Shown piece by piece: positions 1 through 8,538 of a stretch of 64,000 nt of DNA. The DNA comes from Mycobacterium colombiense (lineage in GTDB: Bacteria > Actinomycetota > Actinomycetes > Mycobacteriales > Mycobacteriaceae), in NCBI RefSeq assembly GCF_003284975.1, contig NZ_QMEU01000002.1, positions 62,001-126,000 on the forward strand, given 5' to 3'. How positions within the stretch are numbered: position 1 is the stretch's first letter; each line of letters opens with the position of its first letter. A program made the translations under genes and the position numbers. The notes under the pieces are model-generated. The model did no database searches. It was not told the origin of the DNA and was given only the letters and a program-made list of their open reading frames with translations.

Positions 1-532
1 GCAACTCGGATACCGCGGCCGCCAGGGCCGACTCGGCCACCGCGACGGATTCCCGGATGGCGGCGGTCTCCTCGTCCGTCTTGATGCGGCGTGCCGCCCG
101 CATGGCCAGCTCGCCGTCGACCAGCTGGGCGTTGGGAAACGCGGTTGGCAGCAACTGGGCGAAAACCGGCGAGAGGGCATCCGTTCCGACGCGCCGCGCG
201 CTCGCCGCCCCGTCGATGCGCTGCAGCGCCGACATGGTGTTCATCGGGTTCCACGAGATGCCGTAGAGGTTTTCGTGAGGGATGTCTTCCGGAACGCCCT
301 CGTCCCAGGTGCTCAGGAGGTGGACGGCGCCGGTTTCGCGCACGAGCACGCAGGTCGGGCCGAAGGGCCGGGTGCCGGCGACCCACAGTTGCGGCGCCCC
401 GGTGACATACCGGACATTGGCTTGCCGGCCGAGGACCAGGACGTCGAGATCGTGTGCCGCCATCTGCGCCAGCGCCCGTCGGCGGCGGCCCAGGCGCAGC
501 GTGCGCTCGTCGGGCAGGACTTCAGTTGCCAT
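1..532 (-). CDS. M24 family metallopeptidase (partial)
   Basis: Only the N-terminal 177 codons lie in the window; the 3' end runs off the left edge. The protein begins MATEVLPDERTLRLGRRR and carries a creatinase-type N-terminal domain (LDVLVLGRQANVRYVTGAPQ) followed by the linker that precedes the metal-binding pita-bread domain. It is related to the next gene, so the two are tandem M24 paralogs. The ATG at 532 overlaps the TGA of the upstream M24 gene by 11 bp, which indicates translational coupling at the distal end of the P450 operon. Xaa-Pro aminopeptidase or creatinase-like amide hydrolysis is the family activity; the substrate is unknown. Confidence 0.8.
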   Translation of the reverse strand, partial: MATEVLPDERTLRLGRRRRALAQMAAHDLDVLVLGRQANVRYVTGAPQLWVAGTRPFGPTCVLVRETGAVHLLSTWDEGVPEDIPHENLYGISWNPMNTMSALQRIDGAASARRVGTDALSPVFAQLLPTAFPNAQLVDGELAMRAARRIKTDEETAAIRESVAVAESALAAAVSEL

Positions 533-1766
533 AAGGGTGATAGGGGTAGTCGGTCAAACGGATCCAACCTTCCTCGGTAATCACCAGGACCTCTTCGCTG
601 CGATAGCCGCCGGTGCCGTCCTCCCAGACGACGGGCTCCAGCACCAGCACCATCCCGGATTGCAGAACGAAATTCTCGTCGAACTCCTGACCGAGATCGG
701 TTCCTATCATTGGCATTTCGGCGGCATTGACGCCGATTCCGTGGCCCAGATAGAAGTGCGGCAGCCACGGCTTGGTGCCACCGTTGGCCTTGACGGCGGC
801 GCGCCCCAGATCCGCCGCGGTGGCACCGGCCTTGGCGACACTCAGAACCGCGCTCATGATCTCGAACCACTTGTCGAACTGCGCCCGTTGACGAGGTGAC
901 GGATCGCGGCCGACGATCCAGGTGCGCCCGAAGTCCGAACAGTAGCCCTGATAGGTGATGCTGACGTCGGTCCACAGCACGTCGCCCTCGGCCAGCTCGC
1001 GTTCCGTGGTGAGCAGCGGCAGCGCCAGGTCGCCGTGTGTGGTCCACACACCCTCGGCCTTGCTGGGGGGCATCACCTGCCAGATCGGCTCGAGCATGCT
1101 GGCCGTGGCCCCCAACTCGAAGGCGCGGCGCAAAAAGCTTGCGGACAAATCGATTTGACGGATGCCGGGAGCCAGGCGCTTCTGCACCTCGACCATAGCC
1201 TCATCGGTGATCCGAATCGCGGTGCGCATGCACGACAATTCGTCCGGAGTCTTCACCGCCTTGGCGGCGCTCACGATGGCCGCGGCGTCCACGGGCGCCC
1301 CGCCCGGGAACAGAGCCTTGGCGGCGCGCGACATGGCGCCGGTGAACTCGTCGACCGCGACTACCGCCGTGGCCGGGATCAGATCGGCCAGCTGATGCGC
1401 GAAATGCTGGACGCCCTCGTCGAATTCGAGATATACGGGCCCGTGCAGGTGATCGGCGGGCAGGTCCGACTCCTGTGCGGCCCCCTCGCGGAACGGCAGG
1501 AACAGGTGTGGCCACTCGTCGTCGGCGAGCACCACGGCCACCGGCCGCTCGACGTAGGACAACCCGGCGTCGCCGAGCGGCCAGCTGGCACCGGTGGCGT
1601 AGACCACCGCGTTGTTGCCCAGCAGGATCATCGCATCGACACCGCGCTCCGCCATCGCCGAGCGCAGCCGGGTCCCCGTCGCACGGCGCAGGCGGCTCAA
1701 GTCGGCGATTTCCGGGATCACCAGTCCGTTGCCGGTGTCGGTGTTCAGTTGCGCGAACGTCGTCAC
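522..1766 (-). CDS. M24 family metallopeptidase (Xaa-Pro aminopeptidase-like)
   Basis: 414-residue protein with a creatinase-like N-terminal half and a complete C-terminal M24 domain. All five usual metal ligands are visible: Asp in LWTDVSI, Asp in CSDFGRTW, His in LGHGIGV, Glu in LVLEPVVW and Glu in RSEEVLV, so it should be an active two-metal hydrolase. The GTG start at 1766 overlaps the TAG of the amidohydrolase gene by one base (TAGTG); the open frame runs further upstream but would be inside that gene. It is fourth after the TetR gene in the TetR-ferredoxin-P450-amidohydrolase-M24-M24 run, which suggests hydrolysis of an amide or of a C-N bonded intermediate rather than general peptide turnover. 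Substrate not known. Confidence 0.85.
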   Translation of the reverse strand: MTTFAQLNTDTGNGLVIPEIADLSRLRRATGTRLRSAMAERGVDAMILLGNNAVVYATGASWPLGDAGLSYVERPVAVVLADDEWPHLFLPFREGAAQESDLPADHLHGPVYLEFDEGVQHFAHQLADLIPATAVVAVDEFTGAMSRAAKALFPGGAPVDAAAIVSAAKAVKTPDELSCMRTAIRITDEAMVEVQKRLAPGIRQIDLSASFLRRAFELGATASMLEPIWQVMPPSKAEGVWTTHGDLALPLLTTERELAEGDVLWTDVSITYQGYCSDFGRTWIVGRDPSPRQRAQFDKWFEIMSAVLSVAKAGATAADLGRAAVKANGGTKPWLPHFYLGHGIGVNAAEMPMIGTDLGQEFDENFVLQSGMVLVLEPVVWEDGTGGYRSEEVLVITEEGWIRLTDYPYHPYGN

Positions 1767-2932
1767 TACAGACCCAGGAACTTCGTGACGTTGTCGCTGA
1801 CGATCTTCACCGCGTTCTCCGGGCCCACCGCATCCACAACGGATTTCAGCGATTTCTCGGAATAGCCGTAGGTACTCTCGTTGTGCGGGTAGTCGCTGGA
1901 CCACATCACCTTGTCCACCCCGATCTGATCGATCAGCTGCAACCCCAGCGGGTCGACCATGAACGAGGCGCTCATGTGGGTGTCCCAGTAGTAGCGCGGT
2001 TCGTGCTCGAGTGTCCGGTTGAACATGTGCTGGTACGAGCCCATCAGGTGATCGGCGTCTTGCAGCGCCCACGGCACCCAGGAGATGCCGCCCTCGAACC
2101 AGCCGATGCGCAGCCCGGGATGATCATCGAGAATCCCGGTGAAGAGGTATTTGGCGAATTGCTCACGGAATCCGTCGATGTTGATCATCATGCCCACCAC
2201 CACGCTGTTGAACTGGCACGGCGTTTTCGGTGGGGTCTCCCCGATGTGGTGGGTCACCGGAAGACCGGAGGCCTCGATCTCGTCCCAAACCGGTTTCATC
2301 GCGGTGCTGCCGTAATCGATGATGTTGCCGTCGTCGTCCTTGCCCGGATTGAGCGGCAGCAGGAACGTCTTGAGCCCCAACGACTTCAGCTCTTCGAGCG
2401 TCTTGCGGGTGCCCTGCGGGTCCCACCAGTTGATCAGCCCGGCGCCGTAGAAGTGGCCCTTCGAGCGCTCCTGCAGCTCGGCGATGTATTCGTTGTAGAT
2501 GCGGAAGGCGAGCTCACGAAGCTGTTTGTCCGGGTAGTGAAACAGCGCCAGCACCGCGTTGGGGAACGCCAACTCCTTCTCGACGCCGTCGTCGTGCAAC
2601 TCCTGGATGCGCGCCTCGATGTTGGTGCTCGCGGCGCCGGGCAGGTCGTCGTATTGCATCAGCACGGCGCTGAAGTCGCCCGGCAGGAACGACTGCCCTT
2701 TGCGGCCGACCTGGTAGGCGCCGTCCTCGTACCAGATCCGCGGCGCCTTATCCTTCAGGTCGTCCGGGAAGCGCTGGTAGAAAATGTCATCCGCGAGCGA
2801 GATGTGGTTGTCCGCGGAGAAGACCACGGTCCCCTGCGGCAGGCCGACGTCGCTGCCCGCGGCGTGACCACGGCGGTCCTTCGGAGCGCCATAACCGCCG
2901 GGCGGGTAAAGCGTGCTTGCTTGAGTCGTCAT
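1766..2932 (-). CDS. amidohydrolase family protein (ACMSD-like)
   Basis: 388 residues, amidohydrolase-2 / aminocarboxymuconate-semialdehyde decarboxylase-like TIM barrel. Metal-site segments visible are SADNHIS near residue 41, VTHHIGE in the middle and the late SSDYPHNES Asp/His element. Actinobacterial members of this group sit in catabolic clusters and hydrolyse or decarboxylate ring-fission and lactone-like intermediates. A GGAGGG ribosome site lies 6 nt before the ATG at 2932. It follows the P450 gene by 46 bp and overlaps the next M24 gene by one base, so it is co-transcribed with them. A second, distinct member lies at 41987-43243. Confidence 0.85.
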   Translation of the reverse strand: MTTQASTLYPPGGYGAPKDRRGHAAGSDVGLPQGTVVFSADNHISLADDIFYQRFPDDLKDKAPRIWYEDGAYQVGRKGQSFLPGDFSAVLMQYDDLPGAASTNIEARIQELHDDGVEKELAFPNAVLALFHYPDKQLRELAFRIYNEYIAELQERSKGHFYGAGLINWWDPQGTRKTLEELKSLGLKTFLLPLNPGKDDDGNIIDYGSTAMKPVWDEIEASGLPVTHHIGETPPKTPCQFNSVVVGMMINIDGFREQFAKYLFTGILDDHPGLRIGWFEGGISWVPWALQDADHLMGSYQHMFNRTLEHEPRYYWDTHMSASFMVDPLGLQLIDQIGVDKVMWSSDYPHNESTYGYSEKSLKSVVDAVGPENAVKIVSDNVTKFLGL

Positions 2933-2944
2933 CGTTGACCCTCC

Positions 2945-2958
2945 ATTCGGATCCGAAT
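2945..2958. promoter_or_regulatory. 14-bp perfect palindrome between P450 and amidohydrolase genes
   Basis: ATTCGGATCCGAAT reads identically on both strands and lies in the 46-bp gap before the amidohydrolase start, directly upstream of its GGAGGG ribosome site. It could be an operator or an RNA hairpin controlling translation of the distal genes. No T-run follows, so it is not a usual intrinsic terminator. Confidence 0.4.
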
Positions 2959-2978
2959 TTTGATGAGTAGCGAGCTGG

Positions 2979-4223
2979 CTACCAGGTCACCGGCAGTTCG
3001 TAGACGCCGTAGGCGAGTCGGTCGTCCTTGAACGGAACCTCCTCGATCGGAATGGCAAGTTGCAGTGTGGGAATGCGCCGCACCAGCGTGTGGAACACGA
3101 TCTGCAGCTCGGCGCGGGCCAGCTGCTGCCCGACGCACTGATGCCGGCCATAGCCGAATGCGACGTTGCGGTCGGCGCCGGAGCGATGCAGGTAGAGCCG
3201 GTCCGGTTCGGCGAACGCGTCCGGATCCCAGTTGGCCGGGGCGAGATCGATGATGATGCCCTCGCCGGCGCGGATGGTCTCCCCGGCGATGTGGATGTCT
3301 TCGAGCGCGACGCGGCGCTGGCCGTTCTGAATGATGCTCAGGTAGCGCAGCAGTTCCTCGACCGCGCTGGCGATGACCTTCGGATCTTCGGCGTCGCGGA
3401 TGACGGCCAACTGGTCGGGGTTTTCCAGCAGGGCGAGCACGCCGAGACCGATCATGTTGGCGGTGGTCTCGTGCCCGGCGATCAGCAGGCCGGTGCCCAA
3501 CTGGGCGGCCTCCTTGACGCTGAGTTCGCCGGCCTTGACCCGCTCGGCGAGGTCGGAGACCGCGTCCTCGGCCGGATTCTCCATCTTGGCCTCGACCAGC
3601 TGAGCGAGGTATTTGTTCAGGCTCAAGGCGCCTTTGACGGTGTCTTCACCGGTGGCGTAACGCGCGAGGCCGACGTTGGCGTGATGCTGGAACATGTCGG
3701 CATCTTCGTAGGGAACGCCCAGCAGCTGGCTGATCACCAGCGAGGGCACCGGGAGCGCCAGTGCGGTGACGATGTCGGCGGGCTGCGGTCCGGCGAGTAT
3801 CGCGTCGATGTGCTCGTCGGTGATGCGCTGGATGGTCGGGCGCAGACCTTCGACCCGCTTGAAGGTGAACGGCTTGGACAGCATCCGCCGGAATCGGGTG
3901 TGCTCCTCGCCGTCGGCGGTGAAGACCGACCGCGGCCGCTTGTGCACCGTGGACAGCATGCCTTCGTTCCAGTGCGGGAAGCCGGGCTGCCGGTCGTCGA
4001 CGCTGACCCGCGAATCGGAAAACAGCTCGCGCACTTGCTCGTAGCCCGTGATGAGCCACGGTGTGCTGCCGTCCCAGATCCGGACCCGGGACAGCGGTCT
4101 TGCTTCGGCCAGCGCCATGACATCCGGCGGTGGCGCGAAGGGGCAGCGCGGCTCCCTGGCCATCGGGTAGTCCGGAATATCGGAGGTCTGCTCCGCCGCG
4201 GTGCTCGTCAGGGTGTCGGACAT
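2979..4223 (-). CDS. cytochrome P450 (CYP105-like)
   Basis: About 414 residues. Diagnostic elements: I-helix LIAGHETTANM, K-helix EELLRYL, and the heme-binding FGYGRHQCVGQ with the Cys thiolate. The overall pattern is that of soluble class I actinobacterial P450s and most resembles CYP105; the family is a guess. It takes electrons from a ferredoxin, and a 3Fe-4S ferredoxin is encoded immediately upstream. The ATG at 4223 is preceded by GAGG at a 10-nt spacing. An alternative ATG at 4232 overlaps the ferredoxin TGA as ATGA but has no usable ribosome site. It hydroxylates an unknown substrate. Confidence 0.92.
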   Translation of the reverse strand: MSDTLTSTAAEQTSDIPDYPMAREPRCPFAPPPDVMALAEARPLSRVRIWDGSTPWLITGYEQVRELFSDSRVSVDDRQPGFPHWNEGMLSTVHKRPRSVFTADGEEHTRFRRMLSKPFTFKRVEGLRPTIQRITDEHIDAILAGPQPADIVTALALPVPSLVISQLLGVPYEDADMFQHHANVGLARYATGEDTVKGALSLNKYLAQLVEAKMENPAEDAVSDLAERVKAGELSVKEAAQLGTGLLIAGHETTANMIGLGVLALLENPDQLAVIRDAEDPKVIASAVEELLRYLSIIQNGQRRVALEDIHIAGETIRAGEGIIIDLAPANWDPDAFAEPDRLYLHRSGADRNVAFGYGRHQCVGQQLARAELQIVFHTLVRRIPTLQLAIPIEEVPFKDDRLAYGVYELPVTW

Positions 4224-4228
4224 CGTTT

Positions 4229-4423
4229 TCATTCCTCGATGTGGATGGCAAGCGCGGGGCAGGCCGCCGCCGCCCGGCGCGCGCCCTCGACCTGCTCGGG
4301 CTTGGGACTCGGATTGAGCAGCACCACGACGCCGTCGTCGTCGCGCTGGTCGAACACTTCGGGCGCATTCATCACACAGTTACCCGATGAAGCACAAACG
4401 TCTTGGTCGACAGTCACTTTCAT
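4229..4423 (-). CDS. 3Fe-4S ferredoxin
   Basis: 64 residues, MKVTVDQDVCASSGNC onward. Cys pattern C-x5-C near the N terminus and a late AAACPALAI, as in the single-cluster ferredoxins that partner actinobacterial P450s. It donates electrons to the P450 encoded 5 bp downstream. The ATG at 4423 has an AAGGG site 7 nt upstream. An ATG at 4438 would give 69 residues and an ATGA overlap with the TetR gene, so the start is uncertain by five codons. No ferredoxin reductase gene is in the cluster. Confidence 0.9.
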   Translation of the reverse strand: MKVTVDQDVCASSGNCVMNAPEVFDQRDDDGVVVLLNPSPKPEQVEGARRAAAACPALAIHIEE

Positions 4424-4434
4424 TCGCACGCCCT

Positions 4435-5100
4435 TCATTCGTACGCCGTCACGGGCGCCAGCCACAGGCCCACGATCGCGTCGATGAGCCCGGACGCCGC
4501 GGCCCGCCATGAACGATGGGACGTCACCGCTCCTGCGGCGAGCGCGCGTTCGCGATCGGCGCAAGTGTGCATCAACAGGTTTCGGGCCATGATGTTGCGT
4601 TCGAAGTGCACCTCGGCCGGCAGTTCGGGCAGGCAGCGGTTGATGCCCTCGACGACCTGGACCAGCGACGGGGAGCTGAGCGCGCCCCTGACGATGATGT
4701 TGTAGTAGGCGGGGTCGGTCATCGCCTGGGCCGCAAAACGCGCATACCAGGTCGGATTTCCGAGCTCCTCCAGATGATCGGTGAGCGGGCGCACCAAACA
4801 GGCCACCCAATTGCGCATTTCGGTCGAACCGCCCGTGTCGAGCAACTCGGTCACCATCTGTTCGCGCAGTTGCTCGACGGGCCCGCGGTGCTTGTGCTCG
4901 ATGGCCCGCACCAGGTCGGCCTTGGTGCCGAAGTGATAGCCGACGGCGGCGTTGTTGCCCTGCCCGGCGGCCTCGCTGACCTGCCGGTTGGACACGGCGA
5001 ACATGCCGTGCTCGGCGTACAGGCGCTCGGCCGCGACCAGGATCGCCTCTTGGGTGGAACTGGCCCGATCGGTGCGAACGGCCCGGCCGGCGGTGGTCAT
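4435..5100 (-). CDS. TetR family transcriptional regulator
   Basis: 221 residues. The N-terminal TetR helix-turn-helix (residues about 15-60) contains TQEAILVAAERLYAEHG and the recognition segment ending NAAVGYHFGTKADL; the C-terminal ligand domain is divergent. It is the first gene of the minus-strand operon leading to ferredoxin and P450. A 22-bp inverted repeat (5127-5148) lies 27 bp before its ATG, and a near-identical copy lies before the SDR gene at 9392-10201, so it probably represses itself, the P450 genes and the SDR. The ATG at 5100 was chosen because longer starts would run into the operator. Confidence 0.88.
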   Translation of the reverse strand: MTTAGRAVRTDRASSTQEAILVAAERLYAEHGMFAVSNRQVSEAAGQGNNAAVGYHFGTKADLVRAIEHKHRGPVEQLREQMVTELLDTGGSTEMRNWVACLVRPLTDHLEELGNPTWYARFAAQAMTDPAYYNIIVRGALSSPSLVQVVEGINRCLPELPAEVHFERNIMARNLLMHTCADRERALAAGAVTSHRSWRAAASGLIDAIVGLWLAPVTAYE

Positions 5101-5126
5101 TGGATCAGTCAACCTCGTCCGGTACT

Positions 5127-5148
5127 TTAAGTCAAGCGATTGATTTAA
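5127..5148. promoter_or_regulatory. putative TetR operator, copy 1
   Basis: Imperfect inverted repeat beginning TTAAGTCAAGCGATTGAT and ending TTAA; outer bases CTTTAA and TTAAAG extend the symmetry to 5125-5150. It matches the sequence at 10229-10250 at 21 of 22 positions. It lies upstream of the TetR gene and overlaps a TTGACT hexamer that could be the -35 box on the minus strand. Confidence 0.7.
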
Positions 5149-5367
5149 AGCGTCGAGTCTCCCCGACATCAGCCCCTTCGCTGACGGGGCGTCGCGTTAA
5201 CCGGGCACCCCCACAGCCAGCGCGCCTGATCCCACGTTTGGGTCCGAATCCGGCGGGTATTGCCCGTTCGCACCGTTCTTCAGCCGGCAGGAACGGTTCC
5301 GCTGCTGGGTGGCGGACAGTGCCGCTGGCGACACGCCGTCCTCCCACATGCCTGAAAAGGGGCTCGG
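5149..5367 (+). other. 219-bp interval before the glycosyltransferase genes, with a possible gene remnant
   Basis: No complete gene is seen. One plus-strand frame is open from 5201 to a TGA at 5369-5371 (57 codons) and ends MPEKGLG; its stop overlaps the TTG start of the glycosyltransferase as TTGA. It has no convincing start beyond a GTG at 5309. It may be the 3' end of a gene truncated at the island edge, or chance. Confidence 0.3.
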
Positions 5368-6432
5368 TTGATACGCATCGCCTCGGTGCCCGCATCACAT
5401 GTGTATGTGCGTCACATAGCCGATCCAGGCATGGATTCCGTTGTGCGCTTGGATGATCCGATTCCATCCGATGGACGCACCGTCCCGGGAGGATGGTGGC
5501 CGCCGCTGATGCTGGAGCCCGGGTGGATTAGCGACAATCGCACCCGGTTCGACGTGTTCCACGTCCACTTCGGGTTTGATGCCATAGGTCCCGAGGTGCT
5601 GGCCGGGGTAGTCCAAGAGCTCAAGGTGCACGACAAGCCACTGGTGTATACGGTGCACGATCTGCGGAATCCCCATCATCCGGAACCCGAAGCCCATGCC
5701 GCGCAGCAGGAAGTTCTGATCGCCGCTGCGGACGAGCTGATCACGCTGACACCCGGTGCCGCACAACGTCTCTGGCAGGCCTGGGGGCGACGGGCTCACG
5801 TGCTGCCGCATCCTCACGTGCTCGAAAAGGAGTGGATTGAGCGGCCCCGCGGCCGGGGTGATCGGTTCGTAATCGGTCTGCACGCCAAGAGCTTGCGCGC
5901 CAACATGGACCCGCTGCCCCTTGTGCACGCACTCGCGGTCATCGTGTCGTCGCTGCCGGACGCGACCTTGCAAATCGACGTCCACGACGAGATCTTTGAC
6001 CCCGACAACCACTGGTTCGCACCCGAGACCGGCGCGGCATTGCTGGGCTACGACTGCCACGAGCGTGTGAATGTCCGTGTGCACCCTTACTTCTCGGACG
6101 ACGAACTGTGGGAGTACCTCGCCTCGCTTGCCGTGACCGTACTGCCCTACCGGTTCGGCACCCATTCCGGCTGGCTTGAGGCCAGCTACGACCTTGGTAC
6201 CGCCGTCGTGGCCCCCGACTGCGGGTTCTACCACCAGCAACGGCCGTGCGGCGTTTTCGGCTTCAGCGACGAGGGGTTCGACCAAGCCTCCCTCTGCCGT
6301 GCCATTCACCGGGCACACGCGCGCTGGACCACCGGTCACCACGCTCCCAGGGCCGATTGGCCGGCGCGGCTTGCCGAACGACGCGCGCTCGCTTCGGCAC
6401 ACCGCGCGATCTACCGGAGCGTCCTGCGATGA
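5368..6432 (+). CDS. glycosyltransferase, GT-B fold (family 4-like)
   Basis: 354 residues. The N-terminal half has the GT-B acceptor-domain signature FDVFHVHFGFD; the C-terminal half has YRFGTHSGWLEASYDLGTAVVAPDCGFYH, the region that in GT4 enzymes contacts the nucleotide-sugar. Expected to transfer a sugar from a nucleotide donor at the cytosolic face. The TTG start at 5368 is supported by AAAAGGGG ending 5 nt upstream. Its TGA overlaps the next start as ATGA. It opens a four-gene run of glycosyltransferases; no polymerase, flippase or sugar-nucleotide synthesis gene accompanies them. Donor and acceptor unknown. Confidence 0.82.
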   Translation: MIRIASVPASHVYVRHIADPGMDSVVRLDDPIPSDGRTVPGGWWPPLMLEPGWISDNRTRFDVFHVHFGFDAIGPEVLAGVVQELKVHDKPLVYTVHDLRNPHHPEPEAHAAQQEVLIAAADELITLTPGAAQRLWQAWGRRAHVLPHPHVLEKEWIERPRGRGDRFVIGLHAKSLRANMDPLPLVHALAVIVSSLPDATLQIDVHDEIFDPDNHWFAPETGAALLGYDCHERVNVRVHPYFSDDELWEYLASLAVTVLPYRFGTHSGWLEASYDLGTAVVAPDCGFYHQQRPCGVFGFSDEGFDQASLCRAIHRAHARWTTGHHAPRADWPARLAERRALASAHRAIYRSVLR

Positions 6433-7667
6433 CGGCGCCCCTGCGCGTAGCACTGATCGCGTCCACCCGTCATCCCATTCGTGAACCATTTGCCGGGGGG
6501 CTGGAAGCGCACGTCTGCCAGCTGACCCGTGCTCTCGCTTCCCGCGGCCACCAAGTGTCGCTGTTCGCGGCTGCCGGTTCGGACCCAGGCTTGGAATGTC
6601 AGACGCTCGCCGTCCGTACGCTGGACTTGTCAGAGACAGCGCGGAACGACGTATCCATGACCCCGGCCGCGTTCATGGCCGATCACCACGCATACCTGTC
6701 GTTGATGGTCTGGCTCGCGGATCCGGGTAGCCAGGAGTTCGACGTCATTCACAACCACAGCCTGCATTACCTGCCGGTGGCGATGGCTCCGGCACTGTCC
6801 ACGCCGATGCTCACCACGGTGCACACACCACCAACGCCCTGGCTCGAGTCGGCGATCGGCGCCTCCATGGGGCGGGGCAGCCGATTTGCAGCGGTATCCC
6901 GGCACACCGCCGCGGCGTGGGAAAAGGTGACCGGCGATATCACGGCGATCCCCAACGGCATCGACACTCGCGAGTGGCCGCTTGGTCCGGGCGGACCAGA
7001 TCTGGTGTGGTTCGGGCGCATCACTCCGGAGAAAGCGCCGCACCTCGCCATCGCCGTGGCCCAACGAGCTTGTAGGCCTTTGGTTCTTGCTGGACCGATC
7101 TCCGATCGCAGGTATTTTGCCGAACAGGTGCATCCACAGCTACGAGGCGATATCCGCTACGCGGGTCATCTCGAACACAGCCGCCTGGCCCGTCTGGTCG
7201 GTCATGCCGCAGCAGCGCTCGTCACTCCGACGTGGGACGAGCCCTACGGTCTTGTCGTCGCCGAAGCGATGTCGTGCGGTACCCCGGTGGTGGCTTTTGC
7301 CCGGGGTGGCATCCCCGAGTTCCTGAGTTCCTCATCGGGTCGGCTCGTCGTTGCCGGTGATGTCGCCGCGATGGCCGATGCCATTTCCACCGCGATACGG
7401 CTACCGCGAAAGCAGGTGCGCGAACACGCCATTCGCCACTGCTCGGCGGAGGCTATGGTGACCGCATACACCGATTTTTACCGGCAAATGATCGACGAGT
7501 CCGCGGGCAGGTCACATGATCGGGTATTACATCCACCACCACGGTTTCGGGCATCTGGCCCGGGCCATGAGTATCTGCGCCCGGATGCGGCGCCCGGTGG
7601 TGGCCATCACCTCATTGAACATTCCCGAGCCGCATCCGTTTTCGACGATCATGAAGTTACCGCGTGA
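6429..7667 (+). CDS. glycosyltransferase family 4
   Basis: 412 residues. N-terminal GGLEAHVCQLTRALASRGHQV is the GT4 glycine-rich loop and the C-terminal EPYGLVVAEAMSCGTPVVAFARGGIPE is the E-x7-E nucleotide-sugar motif. The middle contains AIPNGIDTREW. The ATG at 6429 overlaps the previous stop (ATGA). The last about 50 residues (from HDRVLHPPP) are out of family and lie inside the next gene, giving a 152-bp overlap. A one-base insertion or two-base deletion near 7510 would instead end the protein at TGA 7517-7519, overlapping the next ATG as ATGA, so the tail may be the product of a recent frameshift. Confidence 0.88.
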   Translation: MTAPLRVALIASTRHPIREPFAGGLEAHVCQLTRALASRGHQVSLFAAAGSDPGLECQTLAVRTLDLSETARNDVSMTPAAFMADHHAYLSLMVWLADPGSQEFDVIHNHSLHYLPVAMAPALSTPMLTTVHTPPTPWLESAIGASMGRGSRFAAVSRHTAAAWEKVTGDITAIPNGIDTREWPLGPGGPDLVWFGRITPEKAPHLAIAVAQRACRPLVLAGPISDRRYFAEQVHPQLRGDIRYAGHLEHSRLARLVGHAAAALVTPTWDEPYGLVVAEAMSCGTPVVAFARGGIPEFLSSSSGRLVVAGDVAAMADAISTAIRLPRKQVREHAIRHCSAEAMVTAYTDFYRQMIDESAGRSHDRVLHPPPRFRASGPGHEYLRPDAAPGGGHHLIEHSRAASVFDDHEVTA

Positions 7668-8538
7668 CGACGCGGATCCGCGGCCGCACGGCGTCACGGC
7701 GCACGGCGCGCTGCATTGGGCGCCGCACCACGACGCCGGCTTCAGCGCGCGCATGGCCGACATCGCGAGGTGGGTATCCGACGCCCGGCCCGAAGCCGTC
7801 GTGGTCGACATCTCGGTCGAGGTGGCCGTGTTCGTTCGACTCCTCGGTGTACCGGTCATCGTGATGGCGCTGCCCGGCAATCGGATGGATGCGCCACACC
7901 AGCTGGTGCACCGACTCGCCGATCACATCGTGGCGGCGTGGCCACGGACGTTCAGTGTGCCGCCATGGCTGCGGCACTGGGATGAGAAAACGAGCTACGT
8001 CGGAGGTATCAGCCGTTTCGAAGGTCGCGGTAACTCCGACGACGGTTCGGCATCCTCATCGCGTGTCGCGCCATTGGAAGAGATGAGGGTAGTCGTTTTG
8101 GGAGGCGCCGGCGACACGTTCGGCGTGGCGCTGCAGGACTGCGCCGCAGCGGCTTCGGTCCTCTCATGGACGACACTCGGCGGCGGGAGTGGTTCGTGGC
8201 GAGACGATCCATGGCCAGAACTCCAGCGAGCCGATGTCGTCGTCACCCACGCGGGCCAGAGCTGCATTGCGGATGTCGCTGCGGCTCAACGCCCCGCGGT
8301 GGTCATCCCGCAACCGCGCCCGTTTGATGAGCAGCGCGCCACTGCCGAGATGCTCAAGGGTCACCGGCTTGCAGTGGTCACGGGTGAACTGCCCGACGCT
8401 ACAGGCTGGCCCGCGCTTCTGACCCAGGCGACGGCGACTGATCCGCAACGGTGGCGGCGCTGGGAAGTGGATGGGGCCGCGCGCCGCGCCGCCGACGCGA
8501 TCGAGTCAGCCGCCCGCCGGTGTCGGGGAGGCGCGTGA
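7516..8538 (+). CDS. glycosyltransferase, GT28/MurG-like
   Basis: 340 residues beginning MIGYYIHHHGFGHLARA, the conserved first strand and loop of GT28-like enzymes, which fixes the start at 7516 despite the 152-bp overlap with the preceding gene. The C-terminal half contains VVVLGGAGDTF, ADVVVTHAGQSCIADVAAAQRPAVVIPQPRPFDEQ, the MurG/UGT-type donor-binding region. Family members transfer sugars to lipid-linked or secondary metabolite acceptors. Its TGA overlaps the next ATG by one base. Middle member of the four-gene glycosyltransferase run; specific role unknown. Confidence 0.85.
   Translation: MIGYYIHHHGFGHLARAMSICARMRRPVVAITSLNIPEPHPFSTIMKLPRDDADPRPHGVTAHGALHWAPHHDAGFSARMADIARWVSDARPEAVVVDISVEVAVFVRLLGVPVIVMALPGNRMDAPHQLVHRLADHIVAAWPRTFSVPPWLRHWDEKTSYVGGISRFEGRGNSDDGSASSSRVAPLEEMRVVVLGGAGDTFGVALQDCAAAASVLSWTTLGGGSGSWRDDPWPELQRADVVVTHAGQSCIADVAAAQRPAVVIPQPRPFDEQRATAEMLKGHRLAVVTGELPDATGWPALLTQATATDPQRWRRWEVDGAARRAADAIESAARRCRGGA

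Noticed and set aside
1475..2938. Long plus-strand frame of 487 codons
   Set aside because: It lies opposite the amidohydrolase and M24 genes, has Arg/His/Val-rich composition without motifs, and comes from high-GC third-position bias.
3060..4487. 475-codon plus-strand frame opposite the first P450
   Set aside because: Antisense shadow of the P450 and ferredoxin genes, which have full family motifs.
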